From contig JAFUCO010000046.1 in NCBI GenBank assembly GCA_017459635.1, positions 1 through 62,890 on the forward strand: DNA of 62,890 bases, read 5' to 3'. Below the pieces are notes generated by a model. The model was not told the DNA's origin. It saw nothing but the letters and a program-made list of their open reading frames with translations, and did no database searches. The stretch is from Blautia sp. Lineage in GTDB: Bacteria > Bacillota > Clostridia > Lachnospirales > Lachnospiraceae. The stretch's first letter is position 1; each line of letters begins with the position of its first letter. The position numbers and the translations under genes are program-made. Below, piece after piece: positions 25,088 to 33,500 of the stretch.

Positions 25088-25654
25088 ATGCAGAAGAACA
25101 ATACACATATGAATAATACTGTGCTCCTCGTGTACATGGCTTTAATGACTGCCCTCAACCTTATATTTACAAGACTGATCGCTTTTGACCTGGGTCCTTA
25201 CAGGATCGCCTTCGGGCCTGTTGCCACCATTATGGCCGGACTTTGGCTCGGCCCCGTATGCGGGGGGATATGCGGCTTTATGTCAGATGTTCTGGGATGC
25301 TTCATAAAGGGATATCCGCCGAATCCGCTTATAACCGTGACAGCTGTGCTATGGGGAGTCTTCTCAGGCCTGGCAGGGAGAAGACTCACAAGGTTCACAG
25401 GACTTACCAGAAAGGGCCGCGCTTTTACGATAGCATCAGCTGTCGCAGCGGCAGGACTGATCGGATCGATCGGATTTACTACCGCAGGGCTGGTACTTAT
25501 ACTCGGGTATAATTTTTACGCGATATTTCCAGGAAGGGTGATCCAGACTGTCATCATGACACTGCTGTACAGCGTCGTGTGCTGCACCTTATATTTCAGT
25601 CCGCTGACTGTGATGATCAGGACTTCGCTTTACACGGAACCAGTAGGAGTATAG
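25088..25654 (+). CDS. ECF transporter S component, folate (FolT) type
   Basis: Membrane substrate-binding subunit that works with a shared ECF energising module (EcfA/A'/T), not present here, to import a vitamin. The 188-residue protein has about six hydrophobic segments and the family pattern PYRIAFGPVATIMAGLWLGPVCGGICGFMSDVLG, followed by NPLITVTAVLWGVFSGL. This resembles the folate group more than riboflavin or queuosine members, but substrate assignment is tentative. The ATG at 25088 is preceded by GGAGG at a rather long 12 bases; ATG at 25112 is an alternative. No THF riboswitch was recognised upstream. Its 3' end overlaps the next, opposite gene by 66 bp. Confidence 0.8.
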   Translation: MQKNNTHMNNTVLLVYMALMTALNLIFTRLIAFDLGPYRIAFGPVATIMAGLWLGPVCGGICGFMSDVLGCFIKGYPPNPLITVTAVLWGVFSGLAGRRLTRFTGLTRKGRAFTIASAVAAAGLIGSIGFTTAGLVLILGYNFYAIFPGRVIQTVIMTLLYSVVCCTLYFSPLTVMIRTSLYTEPVGV

Positions 25655-26491
25655 CTTTTTAAACCCAAGTGATCCGTAAAGCCTCCGGGCCGGTTCATTG
25701 TCTGAAACTACCTGAAGATAAGCATTTGCTGCGCCGCGCCGCTTTCCTTCTGAGAGGAGGCCGCAGCATATCATCCGGGCAATGCCCTTACGGCGCATGT
25801 CCTCTCTGACATGGATGGCATAGATGCCTATATAGTCCCTGTCAAGAATACCGAGACCGGTGGCTGCAATTTTTCCGTCAACACGGATGCAGGCACTGAC
25901 AGTTTCCTTCATAATAGCACGATACATGGATGGAACCACGGCGCGGTGAACGGCGTTTGTGGTTCCTTTTAATGTAAAGAGGGCTTCGATCCATTCCGGA
26001 GAGATGCTGTCTGAGTATTCAATACTATATGAGCTCCGCCGGGATTCAGACATGGCCTGAGCTGAAAGGCTCCCGGCAGGCACGGTTTGATTCGAAAGAC
26101 TCACGGCGCGCATGTTTTCATCCGAAAGACTTCCGGCAGGCGGGGCTTCGTAATTGTCATTTTCCGGGACGATGTCTGCGAGGGAAAGCGTCATTACATC
26201 GGTGCTGTGTTCGATGCTGTAGCCTCTGTTTTCAAGCATATAGTCAAAATCCGGTGAAACCAGAGGGCTGATCTTGAATATCACAGGCGAACCAAGACGC
26301 TCATATAGAGCCTCACAATGCGGGATCTTTTCACGCCAGGTGAGATGGGAGGTTCCGAACTGCTCAACACTGTTGGTGCGGTGTGTATAAAAATATGAAA
26401 AACGGATGATCCACCCGTCGTAAAGCTCCATCTTGTGAGAAGGCCAGGCGTTAAGCGACATGTCTTCGATCTGCTTTATCTGGTCGGTCAA
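25589..26491 (-). CDS. GNAT-family N-acetyltransferase
   Basis: Acetyl-CoA-dependent acyltransferase of 300 residues. The C-terminal GNAT core is clear: GIYAIHVREDMRRKGIARMICCGLL is motif A with the R-x-x-G-x-A loop, and NEPARRLYGSLGFKKLYSYWFRVK is motif B. The N-terminal half (NAWPSHKMELYDGWIIRFSYFYTHRTNSV) matches two-domain members. In the middle (about residues 117-148) is a small in-frame repeat, PAGSLSDENMRAVSLSNQ then PAGSLSAQAM, apparently a recent local duplication. The start is TTG at 26491 with GGGGGG 7 bases upstream. The substrate is unknown. Confidence 0.85.
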   Translation of the reverse strand: MTDQIKQIEDMSLNAWPSHKMELYDGWIIRFSYFYTHRTNSVEQFGTSHLTWREKIPHCEALYERLGSPVIFKISPLVSPDFDYMLENRGYSIEHSTDVMTLSLADIVPENDNYEAPPAGSLSDENMRAVSLSNQTVPAGSLSAQAMSESRRSSYSIEYSDSISPEWIEALFTLKGTTNAVHRAVVPSMYRAIMKETVSACIRVDGKIAATGLGILDRDYIGIYAIHVREDMRRKGIARMICCGLLSEGKRRGAANAYLQVVSDNEPARRLYGSLGFKKLYSYWFRVKRSPDHHSQRTEI

Positions 26492-26590
26492 AATCAGTCC
26501 CCCCTTTGCTATCTGCTATATTAACACAGTGAGTATGTTTTGACAAGGTGAGACAAATGGGACAGCAGGGAACCGGGGCGGTTGATGTCT

Positions 26591-27613
26591 TCATCTGATC
26601 TGCTCGTTAAGGATCTGACGCACATATCCGCCCATTCTGCTGCTCTCGAGCTGCTCAAGTAAGGCGGTGCCGGTTCCTGTGGGTATATCTTCAGGAGGCC
26701 TGATGCGTATTGTTTTTTCAAGAATCTCATGAGCGCCCCAGCTTTTGAGGGCTTCTTCATATTGCCGTACCTTTGCGAGTGATATCCTGTCTCTGAAAAC
26801 CGGCATCATTATATGCGTGCATCTGTCGAGTATGTGAAGCACGTCCTCCGTCTCGTTTCCGATATCAAGGACCAGTACTTCGTAACCGCTTTCCCGTGAC
26901 AGTATGTCGATCAGACGGGTAAACTCAGATCCTTCGGCTTCTCTGAGGTCCCAGGGAAACACGACTGGAGGTATATAATCTATCTTACCTGCTTTGGCTA
27001 CGGTTCCTGCCAGACAGCGCAGGAGTGAAACACTTATGTTATCCGTTTTCTGTCCGGCGTAATACAGAAGGTCACAAAGCGAACTGGTGCCTTCACTTCC
27101 AAGCAGATCCTGGAAACCCGAGTATGATTCAAGGTTTACATACAGAACAGACCTTGATCTGCCGAGGATCTGGGCAAGGGTCAGGGCAAAGGTCGTTTTT
27201 CCTGAACGGGCGACCGGCGAAAAAATGCCGAAGATCTCGATACCTCTTTTCAAAGCAGCGCTCCTGCATTCCGGATCGCTGCTTCCTTTATAATTCTGCA
27301 GAACCTGCCGTATCACTTCGGAGCATGCCTGATATTTGCTGACGCAGGGGTACTCTCCATATTCAGGGATGGTGTCCCCATCAGTCAGAAGCACTATGGA
27401 AGGAACAGGAAGTTCCTTCACTTCGGGGGTCAGCAGTACCGGATTTATAAGCAGAAGATCAATGGGATTGTCTTCAGCATAAGCAAGCAGCTTTTCACTA
27501 TCAGAAAATGCGGTGATGTCCATGGGAACAGCTTTCCGACGGGTCAGATAACCTGAGAAAGCGGCAGTATACTCGCGCTCAGGGTCACAAACCGCAAACA
27601 CTTCTTTTCTCAA
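26591..27613 (-). CDS. TadZ/CpaE-like ATPase (orphan Tad pilus component)
   Basis: A 340-residue protein with an N-terminal receiver-like domain lacking a usable phosphorylation site, then a MinD/ParA-type ATPase. The nucleotide-binding loop is deviant (SPVARSGKTT, near residue 135), and VLVLDIGNETEDVLHILDRC matches the Walker B region. In Tad/Flp pilus systems TadZ/CpaE places the secretion machine at a cell pole. The start is a TTG with GGAGG 9 bases upstream. The prepilin peptidase gene lies upstream on the same strand, but the tadA/B/C and flp pilin genes are not in the window. The substituted Walker A lysine positions make ATP hydrolysis uncertain. Confidence 0.8.
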   Translation of the reverse strand: MRKEVFAVCDPEREYTAAFSGYLTRRKAVPMDITAFSDSEKLLAYAEDNPIDLLLINPVLLTPEVKELPVPSIVLLTDGDTIPEYGEYPCVSKYQACSEVIRQVLQNYKGSSDPECRSAALKRGIEIFGIFSPVARSGKTTFALTLAQILGRSRSVLYVNLESYSGFQDLLGSEGTSSLCDLLYYAGQKTDNISVSLLRCLAGTVAKAGKIDYIPPVVFPWDLREAEGSEFTRLIDILSRESGYEVLVLDIGNETEDVLHILDRCTHIMMPVFRDRISLAKVRQYEEALKSWGAHEILEKTIRIRPPEDIPTGTGTALLEQLESSRMGGYVRQILNEQIR

Positions 27614-27754
27614 TATGTAATTCCTCCTTATAAAAATGTTATTTGAATCTGTCAGAGCACATTACACTCAGCCTGCTGTGTAACAAATTCTGAGAGAGGG
27701 GCTGATACTCACAGCCTGATGCGGGGAGTGTTTCATCAGGCCTGTTTAAATACT

Positions 27755-28258
27755 TCAGGAGACGAACAGCAGCAGATAAAGGAATATGGGGATGGTGAAA
27801 TGAATGTTCTCAGGATGTTCCATACCATGCTTTCTGTATGGTATGACACGGCGTGTTCTGATGCATTCATTCAGATACTGAAAAGCATATCGAAATCGGA
27901 TATATGTAATTTGTCTGGTGACAAGGATAAACAGGGAGATGACTGCTCCTGTGAAAAAAGAGCCTGCGATACATTTCAGAATACCCGAAGGCCCCAGAAT
28001 GGTTCCGAGGGAGCAGAACAGCTTGATGTCTCCGGCACCAAGCATTGAGAAGACGAACAGCAGAAAGAGGACTGAAAGTGCCGAAGCAGCTCCGGAGACA
28101 GCCAGAATGCCTCCTGACGGACCGCGCATCCATACCTGCCACAGAATCCCGGAGAAAAATGAGAAGAGTATCCACTCATTATCAATCCCCGAAAAAGTCA
28201 GATCCATGATCATTGCGGTCCCGGAAATAAAAAGCAGTAAAAAACTATCCAAAGACAT
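27755..28258 (-). CDS. A24-family prepilin peptidase (TadV/CpaA type)
   Basis: Integral membrane aspartyl protease that trims the leader from type IV or Flp prepilins. The 167-residue protein lacks the N-terminal methylase domain, as expected for the TadV/CpaA class. The two catalytic aspartates are in AMIMDLTFSGIDNEW and in the GxGD motif MLGAGDIKLF. The start at 28258 is fixed by AAGGAGG 9 bases upstream; the longer ORF from 28372 has no support. About 141 bp separate it from the tadZ-like gene. A comEC-like promoter block lies 79 bp upstream, suggesting shared control with DNA uptake, where a prepilin peptidase is also needed. Confidence 0.88.
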   Translation of the reverse strand: MSLDSFLLLFISGTAMIMDLTFSGIDNEWILFSFFSGILWQVWMRGPSGGILAVSGAASALSVLFLLFVFSMLGAGDIKLFCSLGTILGPSGILKCIAGSFFTGAVISLFILVTRQITYIRFRYAFQYLNECIRTRRVIPYRKHGMEHPENIHFTIPIFLYLLLFVS

Positions 28259-28330
28259 AGGCAGGTTCCTCCTTAAAAAACAGTTATGTCCAGGCATAAA
28301 TTGTGTGAGCATAATAATATACCGGCGAAT

Positions 28331-28419
28331 ATATCTTGTCCATAGGACGTTTTGTAACATTATGTCGAACAAAATCGAACCATGTCGAAAAATGTCGGAT
28401 TATACAAGAACGTGTCGAA
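28331..28419 (-). promoter_or_regulatory. Prepilin peptidase promoter with comEC-type block and TGTCGAA motifs
   Basis: On the minus strand TGTTAC and AGATAT are 17 bases apart around ACAAAACGTCCTATGGACA (28337-28355), one base different from the comEC block. On the plus strand TGTCGAA occurs at 28363, 28383 and 28413, and TGTCGGA at 28393. TGTCGAA is the core of the Spo0A box, so Spo0A control is possible. Confidence 0.5.
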
Positions 28420-28431
28420 AAATTATTAAAG

Positions 28432-28464
28432 AAATAAGACAGAGAACCGTCCCCTGTCTTATTA
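28432..28464. repeat. REP-like palindrome half-unit
   Basis: AATAAGACAGAGAACCGTCC then CCTGTCTTATT is one arm of the palindrome at 18-73, with short AATAAGACAG/CTGTCTTATT self-pairing. It lies just upstream of the aldolase promoter. Confidence 0.75.
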
Positions 28465-28474
28465 TAAATTACCC

Positions 28475-28526
28475 TTGACAATTTTAAAAATAATATGTAT
28501 TATAGTATTAAACCGAAACGTTTCGG
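28475..28526 (+). promoter_or_regulatory. Sugar operon promoter with a LacI-type operator
   Basis: TTGACA (28475-28480) and TATTAT (28498-28503) with 17-base spacing form a strong sigma-A promoter. CCGAAACGTTTCGG (28513-28526), a perfect palindrome, covers the transcription start region. The same GAAACGTTTC core lies at the promoter of the ABC operon (35081-35090). Repression by one or both LacI proteins of the island is inferred. Confidence 0.75.
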
Positions 28527-28573
28527 GTATTGTTTTTGTTATCAGACGGAAATCATAAAAGGAGGAAATGATT

Positions 28574-29425
28574 ATGCCACTTGTTACGTCAAAAGAGATG
28601 CTTCTTGATGCCCAGAAAGGTGGTTATGCTGTAGGCGCATTCAATGCTGAGAATATGGAAATGGTGAAGGCTATTATCCAGGCGGCTGAGGAACTGAAAG
28701 CGCCGGTTATGATCCAGACAACACCTTCCACTATCAGATACGGTACTCTTGATACTTATGCGGCGATAGTTGCGGCAGAGGCAAAAAAAGCATCTGTCCC
28801 GGTATGCCTTCATCTTGACCACGGCAGCAGCTTTGAACTTGCCGTGCAGGCTATAAAGGCAGGATATACATCTGTCATGATCGACGGCTCCAAGCTTCCG
28901 TTTGAAGAGAATATAGAAGTGACAAAAAAAGTAGCAGATGTTGCAGCGGCCATTGATATACCCTGCGAGGCTGAGCTTGGTAAAGTAGGCGGCAAAGAGG
29001 ATGACCTTGTTGCTGAGGCTGATACAAACACAGATCCAAAGGAAGCTGCAGAGTTTGTAGAGCGCACAGGGATCACATCCCTTGCGGTTGCCATCGGTAC
29101 AGCCCACGGCTTTTATGTTGGCACCCCGGTGCTTGACAAAGAGCGCCTGAGTGAGATCCGTAAAGTGGTTGACATTCCGCTGGTACTTCACGGAGCGTCC
29201 GGCCTCACGGATGAGGATGTAAGTGACTGCGTAAAGAGGGGCATCTGCAAGGTCAACTTTGCAACTGAGCTCCGCGCCGCATATACAAAAGCTGTAAGGG
29301 AACTCCTGGCAGCTGATGAAAAAGCGTTTGATCCGAAAGCATACGGAAAGACCGGAATTGCAGCTGTGAAGGAGCTTGTAATGTCCAGAATGAAAGTCTG
29401 CGGCTGTGACGGAAAAGCAAAATAA
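28574..29425 (+). CDS. Class II ketose-bisphosphate aldolase (fructose/tagatose type)
   Basis: Zinc aldolase that cleaves a ketohexose 1,6-bisphosphate to DHAP and glyceraldehyde 3-phosphate. The 284-residue protein matches the short GatY/KbaY/Fba class II group: HLDHGSSFE carries the catalytic Asp and first zinc His, GTAHGFY the second zinc His and LVLHGASGL the third. The length and the sugar-operon context favour tagatose-1,6-bisphosphate as substrate over a housekeeping FBP aldolase, but sequence by eye cannot separate them. The start at 28574 has AGGAGG 8 bases upstream, rather than the ATG at 28568. It is the first gene after the operator-bearing promoter. Confidence 0.9.
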   Translation: MPLVTSKEMLLDAQKGGYAVGAFNAENMEMVKAIIQAAEELKAPVMIQTTPSTIRYGTLDTYAAIVAAEAKKASVPVCLHLDHGSSFELAVQAIKAGYTSVMIDGSKLPFEENIEVTKKVADVAAAIDIPCEAELGKVGGKEDDLVAEADTNTDPKEAAEFVERTGITSLAVAIGTAHGFYVGTPVLDKERLSEIRKVVDIPLVLHGASGLTDEDVSDCVKRGICKVNFATELRAAYTKAVRELLAADEKAFDPKAYGKTGIAAVKELVMSRMKVCGCDGKAK

Positions 29426-29639
29426 TAAACGCGGTCATGATCACGATCCGAAATGTGACTGCTCCGTAACTGTTCAGGTCCTGAACAGATACATCGCTAC
29501 TTTCTCAGCAGGCAGGATAAAGCACATTATTCTGGCAGTGCACCCTGGGGAAGGCGCAGCTTAAGAAGAAATGCCAGGGCAGCGCAGGACAGGGCAAAGA
29601 GAATAAGCATATGCAGGCCAGCGGGGAGTTGAAACGTAA
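29426..29639. other. Intergenic gap with a CTGTTCAG palindrome
   Basis: CTGTTCAG and CTGAACAG pair at 29470-29488, a member of the dispersed palindrome family also seen at 8324 and 50803. No T tract follows and no gene is seen. Confidence 0.55.
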
Positions 29640-30650
29640 ATGGCAGCAACAATGAAGGATATCGCCCGGGTTACCGGACTCGGGCTAGCTACGATCTCCT
29701 CCTATCTTAATGGGGGAAATGTAAGGGAACAGAACCGGGTTAAAATTGAACAGGCCATAGAAGATCTGCACTACGAAGTAAACGAGGTTGCACGGGGACT
29801 CCGGACGCAGGCCACGCGTACGGTCGGCGTTGTGATACCGGAGCTGAACAATGTGTTCTGCTCACAGATCATCACGGGGATGGAGGATGCGCTCCGCTCG
29901 GAAGGGTATGCTACCATTGTATGCGACTGCCGGAGCGATACCGGACTTGAAAAAGAAGCAATAGATTTTCTGGTCAGGAAAAGGGTGGATGGCCTCGTCA
30001 TTGTACCGACGGATATTCAGGGGAGGAATCTCAGGGAATTCCTTAAGTCAGAAAAACCGCTTATACTGATCGACCGCCGTATTCAGGGTATTCACTGCGA
30101 CTCGGTACTTGTCGACAATCGCAGCGCTGCTTCCGAGGCAGTTTTGCATCTGATTAAAAAAGGCCATCGGAACATCGGTATCATCGGCGGTCCCCGGGAT
30201 GTGTTTACTTCACAGGAAAGGCTGGACGGATATGCCGCTGCCCACCGCATGGCCGGGATACCTGTTCAGGAATCCCTCATAATGCACGGCGACTATACGA
30301 TAAGAAGCGGGGCAAGGGGAATCCAGAAGCTGATCTCACGCAACCCGCATATGACAGCGGTGTTCGTGACAAACTATGAAATGACGATGGGCGCGGTGAT
30401 CGGACTCAATGAGCTTTCACTCAAGTTTCCACAGGATATTTCGATAGTAGGCTTTGACAATCTTGAATTTGCCAGGGCCTGCTCGCCTTCACTTACAATT
30501 GTATCCCAGCCGACGGTTGAGATAGGGGAAAAGGCTGCCGAGATAATGCTTTGCAGACTTTCTTCGTCAGGACAGGATGAGGAGCCAAAAATCATTCGCC
30601 TTGGCACTAAACTGATAGAAGGACGCTCGGTTGCGGATATAAGTGACTGA
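29640..30650 (+). CDS. LacI-family transcriptional regulator 1
   Basis: A 336-residue repressor with an N-terminal helix-turn-helix (MKDIARVTGLGLATISSYLNGG) and a periplasmic-binding-protein-like effector domain from about residue 60 (RTVGVVIPELNNVFCSQI). It lies second in the aldolase-kinase run, so it likely controls that unit and binds the GAAACGTTTC operators. Its recognition helix (LATISSYLNGGNV) is almost that of the second LacI at 40103 (LATISKYLNGGNV), so both may read the same site. The inducer is probably the sugar or a phosphorylated intermediate. GGGGAG is 11 bases before the ATG. Confidence 0.92.
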   Translation: MAATMKDIARVTGLGLATISSYLNGGNVREQNRVKIEQAIEDLHYEVNEVARGLRTQATRTVGVVIPELNNVFCSQIITGMEDALRSEGYATIVCDCRSDTGLEKEAIDFLVRKRVDGLVIVPTDIQGRNLREFLKSEKPLILIDRRIQGIHCDSVLVDNRSAASEAVLHLIKKGHRNIGIIGGPRDVFTSQERLDGYAAAHRMAGIPVQESLIMHGDYTIRSGARGIQKLISRNPHMTAVFVTNYEMTMGAVIGLNELSLKFPQDISIVGFDNLEFARACSPSLTIVSQPTVEIGEKAAEIMLCRLSSSGQDEEPKIIRLGTKLIEGRSVADISD

Positions 30651-30795
30651 ACGGCAGCATGCCGGAACAGTAAGGACATGCTGCAATATAACCAGTGCAT
30701 CTGCCTGGCTTTTTCGCTTATTGCGCCGGGCCGGAAACACTTACATAGTAAGAAGCTATGGTCATGAATCGTAACCTTGAACAGATGGAGGAAAA

Positions 30796-32310
30796 ATGAA
30801 ACAGCCATATCTTTTGGGAATAGATATAGGGACCAGTGCCTGCAAGGTGGCAGTGTTCGACCGGGAGGGACACGTAAAGTCCGCGGGAACCGGGGATTAT
30901 GCCGTGTATTATCCGCATCCGGGCTGGGCAGAGCAGGACCCCGAGGAATGGTGGCGTGTTATCTGCCGTACTGTGCGGGAGGTCATTCAAAAAGGGAATA
31001 TTTCTCCGGAGCAGATAGCCGGTGTTGGCATTGACGGACAAAGCTGGTCGGCTATACCTGTGGACAAAGAGGGGAGAGTTCTTGCAAACACACCGATCTG
31101 GATGGACACAAGATCCCAGTATATCTGTGACAGATTAAACCGTGAGATCGGAGAAGAACGGATATTTGAAACTGCGGGAAATTCGCTGCAGCCATCATAT
31201 ACAACGGCCAAAATACTCTGGTATAAAGAAAATTTACCGGAGGTTTATGGTAATATTTATAAAATACTCCAGTCCAACAGCTTTATAGCATTCAGGCTGA
31301 CCGGGGAGATGACACAGGATGTCTCACAGGGATACGGCCTGCATTGCTTCGATATGAAAAAAGCCGTGTGGGATGATGAGATGTGCGCTCTCCTGGGGAT
31401 ACCGAGGGAATTCCTTCCGGAGATCGTTCCCTGCGATCAGGTGATAGGCAGGGTGACAGAAGAAGCGGCGGCACTTTGCGGACTCTGCGAGGGCACACCG
31501 GTAGTTGCGGGCGGACTTGATGCCTGCTGCGGAACTCTCGGTGCCGGAGTCATCCACCCGGGTGAGACACAGGAGCAGGGCGGCCAGGCCGGAGGAATGA
31601 GCATCTGCCTTGATACATATAAGGCTGATCCGCGGCTCATCCTTGGCTATCATGTGGTTCCGTCTCTCTGGCTGCTGCAGGGCGGCACCACCGGCGGAGG
31701 CGGGGTGATGCGCTGGTTTGAGCATGAATTCGCCGACTATGAGCGCAGCATAGCTGCGGAGAAGGGAATGTCTTCCCTTGGACAGCTGAACGTTATAGCA
31801 GAGAAGGTACCTGCGGGGTCGGACGGCCTTCTGTTTCTTCCGTATATGGCGGGAGAGCGGTCACCTGTCTGGGATCCGGACGCGAAGGGTGTGTTCTACG
31901 GGCTCGATTTTTCGAAGACAAAAGGACATATGGTGCGTGCCTGCATGGAAGGTGTAGCGCTTGCCCTCAGGCACAATCTGGAAACCGCACGCGAGGCCGG
32001 TGCTGAAGCAGATGTACTGTGCGCGATGGGCGGATCCGCAAACTCGCTTCTCTGGACACAGATAAAATCAGACATTACAGGAAAAACGATCATAGTTCCC
32101 TCTTCTGATACGGCGACGACACTTGGAGCCGCGATCCTTGCGGGAGTCGGAACCGGAATGTATTCCGGTTATGAAGAGGCAGTGGCACTCACCGTACACG
32201 AGACCAGGAGACATGAACCGAACCCTGAGAACAGAGAGGTCTATGACAGAGCATACAGCAAGTACCTGAAGCTGTATGAGAGCCTGAAGGAATTGATGCA
32301 CAGCATGTGA
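30796..32310 (+). CDS. FGGY-family carbohydrate kinase (xylulokinase-like)
   Basis: ATP-dependent sugar or polyol kinase of 504 residues. The N-terminal phosphate-binding motif is GIDIGTSACKVAVFD; GVGIDGQSWSAIPVD and DTRSQ follow the xylulokinase pattern, and MGGSANSLLWTQIKSDITGKTI is the C-terminal signature. FGGY kinases act on xylulose, ribulose, glycerol, erythritol, xylitol and other polyols. Here no xylose isomerase is present; the next genes encode a sugar-alcohol-phosphate dehydrogenase and a PfkB kinase, so a hexitol kinase is the best contextual guess. D-xylulose remains the alternative. GGAGG lies upstream of the ATG. Confidence 0.88.
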   Translation: MKQPYLLGIDIGTSACKVAVFDREGHVKSAGTGDYAVYYPHPGWAEQDPEEWWRVICRTVREVIQKGNISPEQIAGVGIDGQSWSAIPVDKEGRVLANTPIWMDTRSQYICDRLNREIGEERIFETAGNSLQPSYTTAKILWYKENLPEVYGNIYKILQSNSFIAFRLTGEMTQDVSQGYGLHCFDMKKAVWDDEMCALLGIPREFLPEIVPCDQVIGRVTEEAAALCGLCEGTPVVAGGLDACCGTLGAGVIHPGETQEQGGQAGGMSICLDTYKADPRLILGYHVVPSLWLLQGGTTGGGGVMRWFEHEFADYERSIAAEKGMSSLGQLNVIAEKVPAGSDGLLFLPYMAGERSPVWDPDAKGVFYGLDFSKTKGHMVRACMEGVALALRHNLETAREAGAEADVLCAMGGSANSLLWTQIKSDITGKTIIVPSSDTATTLGAAILAGVGTGMYSGYEEAVALTVHETRRHEPNPENREVYDRAYSKYLKLYESLKELMHSM

Positions 32311-32426
32311 GACTGTACAAAAGCCTTAAGGAACATTTACGCAGTATCTGAAACTGCAAAATTTTTGCATAATATTTGAAGCTGCTCCGGCAGTTATCAT
32401 ATAAGATCAACAGGAGGAAAAATGCC

Positions 32427-33482
32427 ATGAAAGCGGCAGTAGTAGAAGCTAACGAAGACGTGCGCTATGAGGAGATACCTGAGCCTCAGGTGAAAAAAGG
32501 CTGGGTAAAGATCAAGGTAAAGGCATCCGGAATCTGCGGATCGGACGTTCCCAGAGTTCTTCATAACGGAGTTCATTTTTACCCGATAGTCCTTGGACAC
32601 GAATTTTCCGGGGATGTTGTCGAGGTGGGAGAAGGAGTAACAAAAGTAAAGGTCGGCGACAAGGTTTCAGGCGCTCCGCTTATCCCCTGCATGAAATGCG
32701 ATGACTGCCAGAATGGAAATTTCTCACTCTGCAAGCATTACAGCTTTATCGGCTCCAGGGAGAACGGAAGCAATGCGGATTACGTAGTGATACCCGAGCA
32801 GAACGCGGTACCGTTTGATCCTTCAATCTCATATGAGCAGGGAGCTATGTTCGAGCCATCTACGGTTGCTCTTCACGGACTTCTGCAGAATAATTACCAG
32901 GGAGGCCGCTGCGTGGCTGTCCTCGGAGGTGGTACTATCGGCATGTTCACAATGCAGTGGGCAAAGATCTTCGGCTCGAAGAAGGTAGTCGTATTTGACA
33001 TCAGCGATGAGAGGCTTGCACTGGCTAAACGTCTCGGCGCGGATGCAACAATAAACACCAAAAAAGAGGGCTTCATGGAAGAAGCAATGGCTGTAACAGG
33101 CGGGAAAGGCTATGAGTTCGTGTTTGAAACTGCCGGGCAGGTTCCGACAATGCAGATGGCCTTTGAGCTTGCTTCCAACAAAGCACGCGTCTGCTTCATA
33201 GGAACGCCGCATGTGGATCTTTCCTTTACCCCAAAGATGTGGGAGAATATGAACCGTAAAGAATTCTATCTGACAGGCTCCTGGATGTCATACAGCGCTC
33301 CGTTCCCGGGAAAGGAATGGGAACTCACTGCTCATTATTTTGCGACCGGCCAGCTGAAATTCGATCCTTCTTTCATTTATAAAAAGATCCCCATGAGTGA
33401 AGCGAACGAAGCCTTCCAGCTTTTCAAGACTCCGGGGCTTGTACAGGGCAAGATACTTCTGGTAAACGAAGATCTGCAGTAA
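32427..33482 (+). CDS. gatD: Zinc-dependent polyol-phosphate dehydrogenase (galactitol-1-phosphate 5-dehydrogenase type)
   Basis: Medium-chain dehydrogenase of 351 residues that oxidises a sugar alcohol (phosphate) to a ketose (phosphate) with NAD. The catalytic zinc ligands are in SGICGSDVPR and GHEFSG; the structural zinc cysteines are in CMKCDDCQNGNFSLC; the NAD motif is VAVLGGGTIG and the specificity Asp is in VVVFDIS. The stretches CGSDVPRVLHNGVHFYPIVL and SLCKHYSFIGSRENGS recall GatD proteins. In PTS bacteria GatD makes tagatose 6-phosphate from galactitol 1-phosphate; here no PTS genes are seen. AGGAGG lies 9 bases before the ATG. PfkB follows 18 bp later, so the two are co-transcribed. 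L-iditol/sorbitol dehydrogenase is the alternative. Confidence 0.8.
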   Translation: MKAAVVEANEDVRYEEIPEPQVKKGWVKIKVKASGICGSDVPRVLHNGVHFYPIVLGHEFSGDVVEVGEGVTKVKVGDKVSGAPLIPCMKCDDCQNGNFSLCKHYSFIGSRENGSNADYVVIPEQNAVPFDPSISYEQGAMFEPSTVALHGLLQNNYQGGRCVAVLGGGTIGMFTMQWAKIFGSKKVVVFDISDERLALAKRLGADATINTKKEGFMEEAMAVTGGKGYEFVFETAGQVPTMQMAFELASNKARVCFIGTPHVDLSFTPKMWENMNRKEFYLTGSWMSYSAPFPGKEWELTAHYFATGQLKFDPSFIYKKIPMSEANEAFQLFKTPGLVQGKILLVNEDLQ

Positions 33483-33500
33483 GAAGACAGGTGGAAAAAA

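Noticed and set aside
27719-28048. Plus-strand ORF across the prepilin peptidase gene
   Set aside because: It is a shadow frame; the minus-strand gene has the aspartyl protease motifs and a good ribosome binding site.
28513-28526. Catabolite-control (CcpA cre) site at the aldolase promoter
   Set aside because: The palindrome lacks the usual TG...CA ends of cre, and an identical core at the ABC promoter plus local LacI genes make a pathway-specific operator more likely. CcpA cannot be fully excluded.
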